Shown here piece by piece: positions 1-8,299 of a DNA stretch of 30,454 nucleotides. Numbering within the stretch: position 1 is the stretch's first letter; each line of letters starts with the position of its first letter. The DNA lies in contig JAJRRJ010000128.1 in NCBI GenBank assembly GCA_024279575.1, positions 1 to 30,454 on the forward strand, in the 5' to 3' direction. This DNA comes from Alphaproteobacteria bacterium (lineage in GTDB: Bacteria > Pseudomonadota > Alphaproteobacteria > Rhizobiales > Devosiaceae). Under the pieces are notes generated by a model. The model did no database searches, was not told the origin of the DNA, and saw nothing but the letters and a program-made list of their open reading frames with translations. The translations under genes and the position numbers were made by a program.

Positions 1-466
1 AACTATCGTAAATCGCCGCCAACACCAGATGATGCAGATCCAGAACAAACACCAGCGTAATGCCAAGCAACGTTAAAAAGTTGCCAATCATCGCCCCTTG
101 GACACCCGGCTGAGAGGGGTCATTTGCCATGGCCATGCTCAGTCCGGCCTGAAAAGCAATAATCGCACCGGCGGTTTGTGTCGCCATTACTATTATGCGG
201 GCAATGCCCCCAAGAATCAGTCCCACAGCAACCTCCCGCAAGACCATAATTCCCATAGAGGTCAGGTTGGTGGGAAGTGGGGGCAGTTTATCCGCCACCA
301 GGGGATAAATAACCATAGTAAACACCAAAGCAAAACCCAGTCTTATCCGCGAAGGAATAGCGTTCTCGCCAAAAGCAGGTGCCAGCATCAGCATCGTTCC
401 AACCCGGCTGAATACCAGCAGATAAAAGAACGCGGTTTGGGGAAGCCAGTCAATGGAAAGGGTCAT
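1..466 (-). CDS. fliR: FliR, flagellar export gate protein (C-terminus cut by window edge)
   Basis: Reading leftward from an ATG at 466-464 gives about 155 residues with no stop before the window edge, so the C-terminal part is missing. The translation is very hydrophobic, with membrane segments near residues 12-30, 41-59, 76-112 and 123-153, and contains the FliR-like stretch QPGVQGAMIGNF. FliR is an inner-membrane part of the FliPQR export gate, through which rod, hook and filament subunits leave the cell. It follows fliQ by 12 nt, and an AGGGG Shine-Dalgarno overlaps the fliQ stop codon, so the two are probably translationally coupled. It is the last gene visible in the flgB-flgC-fliE-fliQ-fliR operon. 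FlhB often follows in alphaproteobacteria, but that lies outside the window. Confidence 0.93.
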   Translation of the reverse strand, partial: MTLSIDWLPQTAFFYLLVFSRVGTMLMLAPAFGENAIPSRIRLGFALVFTMVIYPLVADKLPPLPTNLTSMGIMVLREVAVGLILGGIARIIVMATQTAGAIIAFQAGLSMAMANDPSQPGVQGAMIGNFLTLLGITLVFVLDLHHLVLAAIYDS

Positions 467-478
467 GGATTTATGCCC

Positions 479-745
479 CTATCCGCTTGCTACAATCAAT
501 TGCGCCATTCGTTGCATATATTGCCCAAGAGTCGCCCCCATAAATGGCAGCGCAAGCATCAGGACGAAAAAAATCGCAATAATTTTTGGCACAAACACTA
601 AAGTCATTTCCTGAATTTGTGTCAGTGCCTGAAACAAAGCAATCACCAACCCCACGACCAGACCGGCAATCATCATTGGAGCGGAAATCAGGATAAGAAT
701 CCACAATCCTTCGCGTGCCACATCCAGAACCAGTGCATCATTCAT
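479..745 (-). CDS. fliQ: FliQ, flagellar export gate protein
   Basis: This 88-residue protein has the usual FliQ length and two membrane hairpin segments, about residues 13-40 and 50-75. They are joined by the family signature ALTQIQEMTL. FliQ packs with FliP and FliR into the export gate inside the MS ring. It lies 31 nt after fliE and 12 nt before fliR on the same strand, so it belongs to the early flgB operon. The pairing of rod genes with fliQR in one early operon is common in alphaproteobacteria. Identity is secure from length, topology and context. Confidence 0.96.
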   Translation of the reverse strand: MNDALVLDVAREGLWILILISAPMMIAGLVVGLVIALFQALTQIQEMTLVFVPKIIAIFFVLMLALPFMGATLGQYMQRMAQLIVASG

Positions 746-776
746 TTAACTCTGCCCCTGATGCCGTCGTAAAACT

Positions 777-1100
777 TTAGATCGGCATCCGCATTATTTC
801 CTCGTAAGCGGAAATCACCCGATCCCGCACCGTAACCATGGTTTCAACCGCCAGTTCGGTTTCTGCGATTGCGGTGACAACATCCACCACATTCCCGTTT
901 CCATTGACCATATCCATTGAAATCTGATCGGCCCGGTTTCCACTATCAACCACACCTTGAACTGATTCTGCCAGCATTGAGGAAAAATCTGACTTACCAG
1001 CTCCCTCGACCCCCGAAGTTATCCCCCCGCCAGCGCTATCCTGCAAAAGGCGGGCAGCATCCCCATAGGCAGTTGCCGCTGCGGAAATTGGTGTACTCAT
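777..1100 (-). CDS. fliE: FliE, MS ring-rod junction protein
   Basis: This 107-residue protein matches the FliE family in length and in its conserved C-terminal helix, which includes the stretches AIAETELAVETMVTVRDR and AYEEIMRMPI. The N-terminal 40 residues are Gly/Ser/Ala-rich and probably disordered, as expected of an exported protein with no cleaved signal peptide. FliE joins the MS ring (FliF) to the proximal rod and is among the first substrates of the export gate. It sits between flgC (35 nt upstream) and fliQ (31 nt downstream). Confidence 0.95.
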   Translation of the reverse strand: MSTPISAAATAYGDAARLLQDSAGGGITSGVEGAGKSDFSSMLAESVQGVVDSGNRADQISMDMVNGNGNVVDVVTAIAETELAVETMVTVRDRVISAYEEIMRMPI

Positions 1101-1135
1101 CTTATATTATCCTTATTTAAGCTTCAGCGACAAAA

Positions 1136-1549
1136 TCAGCCGCGCAAAATATCCAGTGTCTGGCCAAACATACTGCGCGACGAGCGCACCACATTCAGGT
1201 TTGCCTCATAGGTGCGTTGTGCTTCGCGCATATCCGCCAACTCAATCAATGAACTCACGTTGGGATAATTTACAAATCCCGCCTCGTTGGCCGCCGGGTG
1301 GCCTGGCTCATAACGCTTGTCAAACTCGGACTGGTCCAACACCATGCGCCCAACCTTCACATTATAGGCATCCATTTCCCGATCAAAAACCGCAGAAAAT
1401 GTTGGAATACGCCGCCGATAAGGCTCCTCATCTGGAGATTTTGCAGCGGAATCCGCATTCGCCAGGTTTTCAGCAATAACCCGCATTCGTGCTGACTGAG
1501 CGTGCAACCCCCCTGCTGCAATCTGCAATGATGTCGAAAAATCACCCAT
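1136..1549 (-). CDS. flgC: FlgC, proximal rod protein
   Basis: At 137 residues this has normal FlgC length. The N-terminal axial-protein motif appears as IAAGGLHAQSARMRVIAENL with the following ANADS. The C-terminal heptad helix includes ADMREAQRTYEANLNVV and ends SMFGQTLDILRG. The segment YPNVSSLIELADM is the FlgC hallmark that separates it from FlgB, FlgF and FlgG. FlgC polymerises with FlgB and FlgF into the proximal rod crossing the periplasm. It lies 34 nt after flgB. Confidence 0.96.
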   Translation of the reverse strand: MGDFSTSLQIAAGGLHAQSARMRVIAENLANADSAAKSPDEEPYRRRIPTFSAVFDREMDAYNVKVGRMVLDQSEFDKRYEPGHPAANEAGFVNYPNVSSLIELADMREAQRTYEANLNVVRSSRSMFGQTLDILRG

Positions 1550-1583
1550 TAAATTTCACCTGTTTCAATTTCAAAAATACCAC

Positions 1584-1988
1584 TCAGGAACGCCCGATCG
1601 CTGTTCGAATAAGCTTTAAGGAACGCGTATAAAGAGACGTTGCGGCCTGATAGTCCATCTGATTGGCCGACACCTTCATCATCTCGTCTTCAAGAACCAC
1701 ACCATTTCCCTCAGGGGTAACTTCAAAACTGTTCAATTCACGCGCCCCAAAGTGCTTGTTGCCACCGGTAGTGATTGCAAAATGCTTCGCGTTGGTTGTT
1801 GCAGTCACCACCGACCGGGCCGAAGATTTGGAAACCATGCCTTCAAAATTATACTTTTCAAGGTCCCGCCCCCGGTACCCCGGCGTTTCGGCATTGGCAA
1901 CGTTCTCAGCCAACATTTTCTGGCGCGCCTGATGCCAGTTCATCTTGCCCTTTAACGCTGCAAAAATAGGTAGATCGGTTATTCCCAT
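1584..1988 (-). CDS. flgB: FlgB, proximal rod protein
   Basis: This 134-residue protein carries the FlgB N-terminal motif KMLAENVANAETPGYRGRDL, near residues 24-43. It also has the C-terminal helix beginning MMKVSANQMDYQAATSLYTR. It is the first gene of the minus-strand early operon flgB-flgC-fliE-fliQ-fliR. Its upstream region, shared with the divergent fliO, holds a perfect CtrA-type box and a CGGCA-N5-TGCCG-like palindrome, so it is probably switched on early in the flagellar hierarchy. FlgB forms the base of the rod. Confidence 0.95.
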   Translation of the reverse strand: MGITDLPIFAALKGKMNWHQARQKMLAENVANAETPGYRGRDLEKYNFEGMVSKSSARSVVTATTNAKHFAITTGGNKHFGARELNSFEVTPEGNGVVLEDEMMKVSANQMDYQAATSLYTRSLKLIRTAIGRS

Positions 1989-2012
1989 GACAGACTCACT
2001 TGAGTTTCATCT

Positions 2013-2027
2013 AGGCAGATTTTGCCC
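2013..2027 (-). promoter_or_regulatory. ftr-like palindrome (putative FlbD site) upstream of flgB
   Basis: On the minus strand the sequence reads GGGCA AAATC TGCCT, a SGGCA-N5-TGCCS inverted repeat. Related sites occur in the fliL/flgF, fliX/flgI and flgE upstream regions of this window. It resembles the ftr elements recognised by FlbD in Caulobacter. It lies 25-39 nt upstream of the flgB start and downstream of the CtrA box, a position suited to repression of an early operon. FlbD binding is inferred; the palindrome and its recurrence are seen. Confidence 0.6.
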
Positions 2028-2036
2028 ACCTCATGG

Positions 2037-2051
2037 TTAACAGTGCGTTAA
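2037..2051. promoter_or_regulatory. CtrA-type box between flgB and fliO
   Basis: TTAA-N7-TTAA (TTAACAGTGCGTTAA) is an exact match to the full CtrA consensus. On the minus strand the proximal half extends to TTAACCAT, the form known from Caulobacter CtrA promoters. It lies 49-63 nt upstream of the flgB ATG, a -35-like position for that operon, and about 125 nt upstream of fliO. It therefore most likely drives flgB, and possibly the divergent fliO. Confidence 0.7.
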
Positions 2052-2175
2052 TTTTCACGCGTCTTTATGTATTTTAGGCATCGCATTTGAAAATAATTAG
2101 GCTAAGCTAGGCGAATTCTGCCGTTTTGTTCGCAAAATGGGAGGGCTTGTAAAAATTGCGTAAGAGGTGAGTAAC

Positions 2176-3093
2176 GTGGGTTCTTTTATAACTGGTATTT
2201 TTGGTGGCGAGACAAATATTTGGACTCTCGCATTTGCTCTGCTTATCGTCCTTATTCTGATTGTCGCGACTGTTTGGTTACTCAAGGTACTGGCCAACGC
2301 TTCGGGTAATATCGCCCGGGGGCGTCAAAGGCGACTGTCGGTGGTTGAAACAATTGGCATCGATAACAAGCGTAATCTGGTGCGTGTGCGCCGTGATGAC
2401 GTTGAGCACCTCATTATCATTTCCACCAACAGTGAAACGGTAGTGGAATCAGGTATTTATGATGGGGGCATGGCGAGGAAAAAACCCGCCCCCTCCAAAC
2501 CCAAAGAAGAGCCCCTTCCAAACCCACTTGCTGAAACAAGCATCGTTACGGCCGCTGTTTCAAACATAAAAACGTCATCAACCACCCCAAAGCGCACCCC
2601 TCAAACAGCAACCAGATCCGCCCGTGAGCGCTTTGGGTTATCACGCCTGTTGCGCCGAACCTCAAAGCAAAATAGTGAACAAGGGGGTGAAAAACTCACC
2701 AGCATACCCGAGCAGAAAACGATAAAACCTGTTCCTGTCGTTGAAATAGAAAGCGGTGAAACATCCCTTACCCCAAAGCCGGAAATTACCTCAGATGATA
2801 CGGTGAAAGTGGACACTGGCCCAAAAGACAGCTCCCAAAAACCCGGTTCATCCATCAAACACACCAGCCTGCTTATGCCTATCAGCCAACTGGTGGGAAC
2901 AGACATCAAGACACAAAAATCAGCAAACGAAGATAATAACAAGCCCTCAGACACCGACTCAGCTAAGAATGAAGATCAACAGATTGACTCCAAGGCAATG
3001 GAGACAATTGAAGAAGGGGCAAAATCCGGCGATGAAACAGTCGAAGTCAAAGAAAATGATGACGACCAAAAGTCAGACAAAAAGGGCGACTAG
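2176..3093 (+). CDS. fliO: FliO, flagellar export assembly protein with a long acidic/basic tail
   Basis: The first about 95 residues are FliO-like: a single membrane segment (about residues 16-38), then RRLSVVETIGIDNKRN and LVRVRRDDVEHLIIIS. This is the compact cytoplasmic fold that helps FliP assemble. The GTG at 2176 is chosen because AAGAGG (2162-2167) lies 8 nt before it; an in-frame GTG at 2167 would overlap that Shine-Dalgarno. The remaining about 205 residues are low-complexity, rich in Ser, Thr, Pro, Lys, Glu and Asp, and look disordered. They make the protein (305 aa) much longer than the E. coli FliO of about 120 aa. The 3' end overlaps the predicted fliP start, so the two are probably translationally coupled. 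Confidence 0.85.
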   Translation: MGSFITGIFGGETNIWTLAFALLIVLILIVATVWLLKVLANASGNIARGRQRRLSVVETIGIDNKRNLVRVRRDDVEHLIIISTNSETVVESGIYDGGMARKKPAPSKPKEEPLPNPLAETSIVTAAVSNIKTSSTTPKRTPQTATRSARERFGLSRLLRRTSKQNSEQGGEKLTSIPEQKTIKPVPVVEIESGETSLTPKPEITSDDTVKVDTGPKDSSQKPGSSIKHTSLLMPISQLVGTDIKTQKSANEDNNKPSDTDSAKNEDQQIDSKAMETIEEGAKSGDETVEVKENDDDQKSDKKGD

Positions 3094-3844
3094 CCAGCAT
3101 TTTTTGCTGGCCGCCTTCGCTCTGATTCTTGCCGGATTTACTATTTATCTGGTTTTGCCCTCAGGCGTCATGGCACAGGATATTTCCATCGACTTTGGCG
3201 ACGATGCCACCCTGACGGAACGTGCTGTTCAACTAATCGGCCTGATAACAATTCTGGCGCTGGCCCCTTCTATTCTGGTAATGGTCACCAGTTTTACCCG
3301 TATTGTTGTTATCCTGTCGCTTTTGCGCACCGCCATTGGCCTGCAAACAGCCCCCCCAAACACGGTTATGATTTCCCTTGCCCTGTTCCTGACAGCCTTC
3401 GTCATGGGGCCAACTTTGCAACAAAGCTACGACGAAGGCATTGCCCCGCTTCTGGAGGGGCGTATCGAATTTCAGGAGGCCTTCGACAAGGGCTCAGCGC
3501 CAATTCATAAGTTCATGCGCGCCAACGTCCGGGACAAGGATATTCAGTTGTTTGTTGATTTATCTGAACAGGAGCCGCCAGAAACCATAGAAGAGCTTTC
3601 AATCACAATTCTGGTCCCCGCATTTATGATTTCAGAACTGCGCAGGGCATTTGAAATTGGATTTCTGCTTTTTCTACCCTTCATCATCATAGATATGGTT
3701 GTCGCATCAGTTTTGATGGCGATGGGCATGATGATGTTGCCACCAGTGGTGATTTCTCTGCCGTTCAAACTGATTTTCTTTGTACTCGTGGATGGCTGGC
3801 ACCTTGTTGCGGGCTCAATAGTGCGAAGTTTTGTCAGCGTCTAA
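3056..3844 (+). CDS. fliP: FliP, flagellar export gate protein
   Basis: FliP is recognised from TSFTRIVVILSLLRTAIGLQ, TAPPNTVMISLALFLTAF, VPAFMISELRRAFEIGF and the ending GWHLVAGSIVRSF. The open frame extends back to 2969, but those extra residues are the fliO tail read in another frame. The start is placed at the paired ATGs 3056/3059, giving about 262 residues, a normal FliP length. It begins with a cleavable signal-like hydrophobic segment (about residues 14-36), as known for FliP, followed by membrane helices. The ribosome binding site is weak and the gene overlaps fliO by about 35 nt, so translation is probably coupled. FliP forms the core pore of the export gate. Confidence 0.94.
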   Translation: MMTTKSQTKRATSQHFLLAAFALILAGFTIYLVLPSGVMAQDISIDFGDDATLTERAVQLIGLITILALAPSILVMVTSFTRIVVILSLLRTAIGLQTAPPNTVMISLALFLTAFVMGPTLQQSYDEGIAPLLEGRIEFQEAFDKGSAPIHKFMRANVRDKDIQLFVDLSEQEPPETIEELSITILVPAFMISELRRAFEIGFLLFLPFIIIDMVVASVLMAMGMMMLPPVVISLPFKLIFFVLVDGWHLVAGSIVRSFVSV

Positions 3845-3909
3845 AAGTTCAACGCGATAGCTGGGTCAAAACTCTCTGGTAACTGAAAACCAATGCCGGA
3901 ACTAAACAC

Positions 3910-6900
3910 CTAGCTTCGCTCCACCCCGGCCTTGGGTGCAAGAGAGCCGTCAGCCCCATATGTGAGGCGATACGAATTGAGAAAGGCTGAAAGCCCGTCT
4001 ATTGCCGCAATTTTTGAAGCAACGCTTCTAAAGTCCACGCTGGTTTGAACAACTGTCCCGGTCACATAATCAAACATTGGCCACTCCGGGGAATTTGCCA
4101 GGCGCTCGGAAAACCGGCTGCGCATCCGCGCCAATCCCAATTCATCTCCGCCAAGTACATACCCCACAGCCGCCTTGATAACGTTCATTCGGGCAGGTAG
4201 CGAAAGTGCCGCATTGTTATCGCCCCTTGAATATATCAATTCAATTTGTTCGGCCGCCTTTAAGTAGTTTTCACCCTGCCAATACGCATCGATGCGCAAC
4301 AAGTCCACATCTCGCCCCTCAAGATTTGCCATAACATCCAACGCCAGATTCATCCGCCCCTCATCAATCAACGCGCGTCCCTCAAGCAGTCTGCGCTGGC
4401 GTTCCAACGATGGTGGCAGGTTGGCCAGGGCTGAAACATTAAGCGCCTTAAGCGCCAAAGCTGGTTTGCGGTCGGCAATATAAATAACCGCCAGATCAGC
4501 AGCGATTTGCGAACGGGCGGCCCCCTCCAAACGCACATCTACCTGATATTCAAGCAACTCTGCGGCCTGAGAAAGCAAATCCACCCGGATCAAACGGCGC
4601 GCCAGATTGCGGATCATCTCGTCCCCCCGCGCGCCTGAAGGGGTCAAATATCGAAAATCGTAATAAAGAGAAAGCGCCTCTACATTTCCCAAAGAATCAG
4701 CAGCTCCGTTGATAAACAAATCCGCAAATTCCCGCTGCGCTCTATTAGCCAGATCCAGAATTGCGCTATCATCCATTTTTGTTTCCGAGGCTTCCCTGAC
4801 GGTCGAAAATCCATCACGATAATGCTTGGATTCAAACTGCAACTCAGCCAGTAACTCCAACATTTTTGCTTCAATAACTCCCCCGCGCCACACGATGGAT
4901 TCCCGCGAAAGCGTCTGGATTGCCTTTTGCTCATCCAGGCGCCCCATTTTTTGCAATAACAAAATGGTTCTATAGATGGCCTCAGCACGAGTTGGTCTGA
5001 CATCTTGTGAAATTACTGCGCCATAGGTGTCCAGCGCCTCATCATAACGCAACGAAAATTCATCCAGACGCGCCTCAAACAAACCAAACTGGCTTTTTTC
5101 GGCACTGGTGAACTTTTCCCCATGCACTTCACGCATTAAACGCAGAGCCATTTCTTTGTCGCGCGTTTCAATTGCCGCTTCAATGCCAGCAAGAAAGAAC
5201 TTGTTTTGTAACCAAACGGGATAGGAGCTGGCAATAATTTCAGACGCCAGAACATCAATCCGCGCGCCCACATAGTCCCGCGCCTGCACGCGTGCGATGG
5301 CCCGCCACATCAAATTATCAATAGACTGAGAAAGCTTGCCATACTTGAACATCTCCAAGGCATCCGAGGGGCGGTAAGCCAGAACGCTGGCCGCCGCCTT
5401 TGCAGCAATAGCTTCAGGCAACAGTTCTTCAACTTTGTTTTCCTGAATTAGCAGGTCCAACACACCAATTGCTTCAAGGCCCAGCTGATTTGCCAACAAA
5501 ACATAGGCAAGATTCATCCGGGAATTTTCTTTCTCACGTCCAACACTGTCCGCAGTGTGCGCCAACAATTCTTCACGCCTGCGTAATAAATCGATCGGGT
5601 TTTCAAGCACCAGCCCTTCAAGATCAACAAACCCCTCCCGTTGGGCCAGCAACTCATTGGTGTTCACGTCTCGAATGTCATTTAATGAAGAAACAATCAG
5701 CCCGTCTTCAGACCCCAGAACAATTTCTCTGGCCCCAAGCGTGATGTTCAGCCCCTCATAGGCGGGGGCAATTACCAACCCGTGGATTGAACTGAGCGCA
5801 TCAAAATCTACAAACCTCAAACGCCTGACAATCCCGTGCGCGGGCGGATACACCGTAACCACTTCCAAAATATCACCAATTTCAGGATCCCGCAATTCAT
5901 GCACCCGCACCGGTCTTTCCACATCCGCCACAATTTCAAACCGGCCCTGCTCATCCTGGCGCCTGTCCAACCGAATAGGCTCGGTCGGAGCCATCAGGGC
6001 ATCCCCCAGGGAAAGCACCCAACTGGGCCCCTGTGACCCCAGCGACACCAGTCGTCGGGAAGTCATTTTCATGCGTACAATCTGTGTGTCCCCAGCAGAA
6101 ATTGTCGCAAAATCATCACTGATTGAGCTAAGCAACCCCTGATCATCCGGCGCGTTTATTATTGTTGTACTGTCCAGCACCAGCCACAAATAATCCCCAC
6201 GCTCAAAAACCGCAGCCGGGGTTTCTTTCACAAACGGAAAGGCAATTCGAATCGTGGAGCCTATTTTTGTTATTTCTGGCGTAAGTTCAATTTGATCGGT
6301 TACAGGAACAGCTGCAGGCCCCTCCTGCAAAGCCTCAACTTGTGCTGCATTTTGCTGTAATTCAGCTTCTCGCTCCGCCTGTTCTATCTGTGCTGCCAAT
6401 AACAGGTCTTCAGCGCTAAGTGTCTCCAAAACCGGATTGATTAAATCGATATCAAGCACAAACTGTCGCTTGGAATTTTCAAAAAACCGGGGGGTTACCC
6501 CCTCTTCCAGATAAAACTCAACAAGATTACTTGCCCTCAAACGCGAACTCTTCACTTCCACAATTTCCGGTGGCATATCGCTGACAAGTTGATAAAAATC
6601 CAAATCAACAGGCCAGTCAAATTCCAGACGAATGACGTCACCCTCTTGGGAAAAAATGGCTGTGGTATCTTCCGACCAGTCAAACAAAATCCGCATGAAA
6701 GTGGGGTGGCGCCCCACACTAATTTCAGCGGTGGGGTTATTCACACGGGCAAATTCAATGCGTTGTTCCAGTTCAGCAATCTCTGCTGCATCCTGAGCCC
6801 TCTTGCTCAGTTCAGCGACAACTTCAGCCGGTAGCCCAGGTGCCAGCCCCTGCCAGTCCATAGGCAGAAAATCCAGATAGAGTTGTTCCCCCGCTTCCAG

Positions 6901-7254
6901 CCGGTTGACCCGCACTTCCCCTTTTAGTCCGAAACGAATGCCCATTTTATCCGGGTCCACCCGCGAAATGGAAATGAAGTCGGGTATTGCGCCATTTATG
7001 TCAGGCAACATCACATCAAGCGGGCTGTCAAACTCGATAGCCAAAACCCCGTTTTCTGAGGTTAGTTCGTAATTAGGCAAGTCCAGGCGATTTGAAAAAG
7101 TCAGTATTACCCGACCAAAACCATCCTGTTGCATTGCGGAAACTTCAGTTTTTTCCTGCGCAAACCCGGCAAAAGGAAACAACAGGAACGAAAAAATCAA
7201 GGCAAGAAAACAACGCCTTGCAAGCTCAATTGATTTCATCCCGTAAAGTCGCAT
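3910..7254 (-). CDS. Large secreted protein, N-terminal AMIN-like beta modules plus TPR-like helices
   Basis: The start is placed at ATG 7254 (alternative 7239), because it opens directly into a signal peptide (RCFLALIFSFLLFPFAGFAQ) with cleavage near the AQ. The frame is open to 7374, but that extension has no secretory or conserved character. The protein is about 1114 aa. Roughly the first half holds three or four related beta-rich modules built on a pattern like R-x-x-L/F-x-F...G-x-x-L-x-x-x-F-D. Examples are GRVILTFSNRLDLPNYEL, FMRILFDWSEDTTAIF and IRIAFPFVKETPAAVF; they recall AMIN or other periplasmic beta domains. The second half, from about 5700 leftwards, is alpha-helical with TPR-like pairs such as EAIGVLDLLIQENKVEE and YDEALDTYGAVI. 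It follows a motE-like gene on the same strand, so a periplasmic flagellar or motor role is plausible. No characterised gene is recognised. Confidence 0.8.
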   Translation of the reverse strand: MRLYGMKSIELARRCFLALIFSFLLFPFAGFAQEKTEVSAMQQDGFGRVILTFSNRLDLPNYELTSENGVLAIEFDSPLDVMLPDINGAIPDFISISRVDPDKMGIRFGLKGEVRVNRLEAGEQLYLDFLPMDWQGLAPGLPAEVVAELSKRAQDAAEIAELEQRIEFARVNNPTAEISVGRHPTFMRILFDWSEDTTAIFSQEGDVIRLEFDWPVDLDFYQLVSDMPPEIVEVKSSRLRASNLVEFYLEEGVTPRFFENSKRQFVLDIDLINPVLETLSAEDLLLAAQIEQAEREAELQQNAAQVEALQEGPAAVPVTDQIELTPEITKIGSTIRIAFPFVKETPAAVFERGDYLWLVLDSTTIINAPDDQGLLSSISDDFATISAGDTQIVRMKMTSRRLVSLGSQGPSWVLSLGDALMAPTEPIRLDRRQDEQGRFEIVADVERPVRVHELRDPEIGDILEVVTVYPPAHGIVRRLRFVDFDALSSIHGLVIAPAYEGLNITLGAREIVLGSEDGLIVSSLNDIRDVNTNELLAQREGFVDLEGLVLENPIDLLRRREELLAHTADSVGREKENSRMNLAYVLLANQLGLEAIGVLDLLIQENKVEELLPEAIAAKAAASVLAYRPSDALEMFKYGKLSQSIDNLMWRAIARVQARDYVGARIDVLASEIIASSYPVWLQNKFFLAGIEAAIETRDKEMALRLMREVHGEKFTSAEKSQFGLFEARLDEFSLRYDEALDTYGAVISQDVRPTRAEAIYRTILLLQKMGRLDEQKAIQTLSRESIVWRGGVIEAKMLELLAELQFESKHYRDGFSTVREASETKMDDSAILDLANRAQREFADLFINGAADSLGNVEALSLYYDFRYLTPSGARGDEMIRNLARRLIRVDLLSQAAELLEYQVDVRLEGAARSQIAADLAVIYIADRKPALALKALNVSALANLPPSLERQRRLLEGRALIDEGRMNLALDVMANLEGRDVDLLRIDAYWQGENYLKAAEQIELIYSRGDNNAALSLPARMNVIKAAVGYVLGGDELGLARMRSRFSERLANSPEWPMFDYVTGTVVQTSVDFRSVASKIAAIDGLSAFLNSYRLTYGADGSLAPKAGVERS

Positions 7255-7474
7255 AATTTCCGCCGCACTATTCAAAATGCGGGGAACAGCACCACCACAT
7301 TCACTTCTTTCAACAACGCCCTTTTCCCCGACAAACAACCCGCTCAGGGATTTTGAGCATTTCATGTCAAACAAATTAGAAGAAACCGCTTAATTTCCCC
7401 TAAATATCAATTCAGCAATCCCGACCAGCTCCACTTCAATTGAAGGTATGTAGGTTTTAAAAAGTTTTTACTGA

Positions 7475-8299
7475 CTATTGGCCAACAATCTGAGGCAATT
7501 GATCATCAGAACCCATGGCCGGGTTGTTCGCCAAATCAAGGGTCTCAGGAACCATTTGTGCGGTGGCAATACGAATTGTCAGCTCTTGTGCCCGTTCAGT
7601 GGTCATATCTGCCAGAATTGGCGACATTTTACGCGGGCTCATTTTTGTTGCCAAACGTAATAAAATTTCCATATTCAAACTATTGAAAACCGTTGCCGCA
7701 TCCGATGATTTCATATTTGCATACATACTCCCCAGCGCATCAAACTGAGCCTCCTCTGTTGCAACTTGTTGATCCAGCAAGGATTGCACGCGGGCCTCGA
7801 CAGCTTCCAGGCTGGCAATTCTCTCATTCAAACGCATCTCAGCCGCAGCAACCAGGCTTTCCTGCAATACCAGCGCCTGTTCCCGTGAATCCAGCTCTGA
7901 ACGTCTCTCGCTAAGGCGTTGCAAAACAGCCTCTTTTGTATCCGCCGTAGAGTTTTCTTCGTCAAAATATCTAAAATCACCATTGCTGTCTTCAACAACT
8001 GGCCGCGCATCTTCTTCCCGCGAAGTAGGCACGGGCGTATTGGTTGCAGAAAACAGATCATCAGCCGCCCGTTGTGCCGCGGCCTCTTCAATTGTTGACA
8101 GGCGGGCAGTCTCGGAATTGGCTTGTTGCGCTGCTGTTCCATCATTTGTCTGCACAGCAGGAACAGGTTGAGCCTGCGCATTTGCAACGTCCATACCTAT
8201 CAACGTGTACCCCCCGTTGCTGAGCAGACCAATGCCCTTCAATAATACAAGGGCGCCCATGGCCACCAAAACAATCGGAAGAAGTCGAAGTGTTTTCAC
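7475..8299 (-). CDS. motE: MotE-like periplasmic/membrane flagellar protein
   Basis: Of 274 residues, the C-terminal about 80 (ALGSMYANMKSSDAATVFNS, then LRLATKMSPRKMSPILADM) match the MgtE_N-like domain found in alphaproteobacterial MotE proteins. A hydrophobic N-terminus (about residues 7-25) is a signal anchor. The middle (about 115-175) is a charged coiled coil containing SRREQALVLQESLVAAAEM-type heptads. In Sinorhizobium, MotE is a chaperone for the periplasmic motor protein MotC. The GTG start (8299-8297) overlaps the preceding TGA as GTGA, so it is translationally coupled to the upstream gene. The next gene downstream encodes a large secreted protein that is a candidate client. Family assignment is good; the exact role is inferred. 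Confidence 0.75.
   Translation of the reverse strand: MKTLRLLPIVLVAMGALVLLKGIGLLSNGGYTLIGMDVANAQAQPVPAVQTNDGTAAQQANSETARLSTIEEAAAQRAADDLFSATNTPVPTSREEDARPVVEDSNGDFRYFDEENSTADTKEAVLQRLSERRSELDSREQALVLQESLVAAAEMRLNERIASLEAVEARVQSLLDQQVATEEAQFDALGSMYANMKSSDAATVFNSLNMEILLRLATKMSPRKMSPILADMTTERAQELTIRIATAQMVPETLDLANNPAMGSDDQLPQIVGQ

Noticed and set aside
98..601. Plus-strand open frame of 167 codons opposite fliR/fliQ
   Set aside because: It is antisense to two well-supported genes, and its product is low-hydrophobicity, His/Gln/Asn-rich and unlike a real protein.
2013..2028. Reading of GGGCA...TGCC on the minus strand as a sigma-54 promoter for flgB
   Set aside because: GG to GC is 9 bases, not 10, and the same sequence fits the recurrent CGGCA-N5-TGCCG palindrome better.
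2126..2155. Sigma-54-like sequence upstream of fliO (GGGCTTG ... ATTGC)
   Set aside because: The GG and GC are 12 bases apart instead of 10 and the -24 element is GGGCTTG, so the spacing rule fails.
7255..7374. N-terminal extension of the giant secreted protein to ATG 7374
   Set aside because: It would bury the signal peptide behind 40 residues of unrelated sequence.
7390..7404. CtrA-like box before the giant secreted protein gene
   Set aside because: TTAA-N7-TAAA has a mismatch in one half and lies about 140 nt from the chosen start. In A/T-rich DNA this is likely to be chance.
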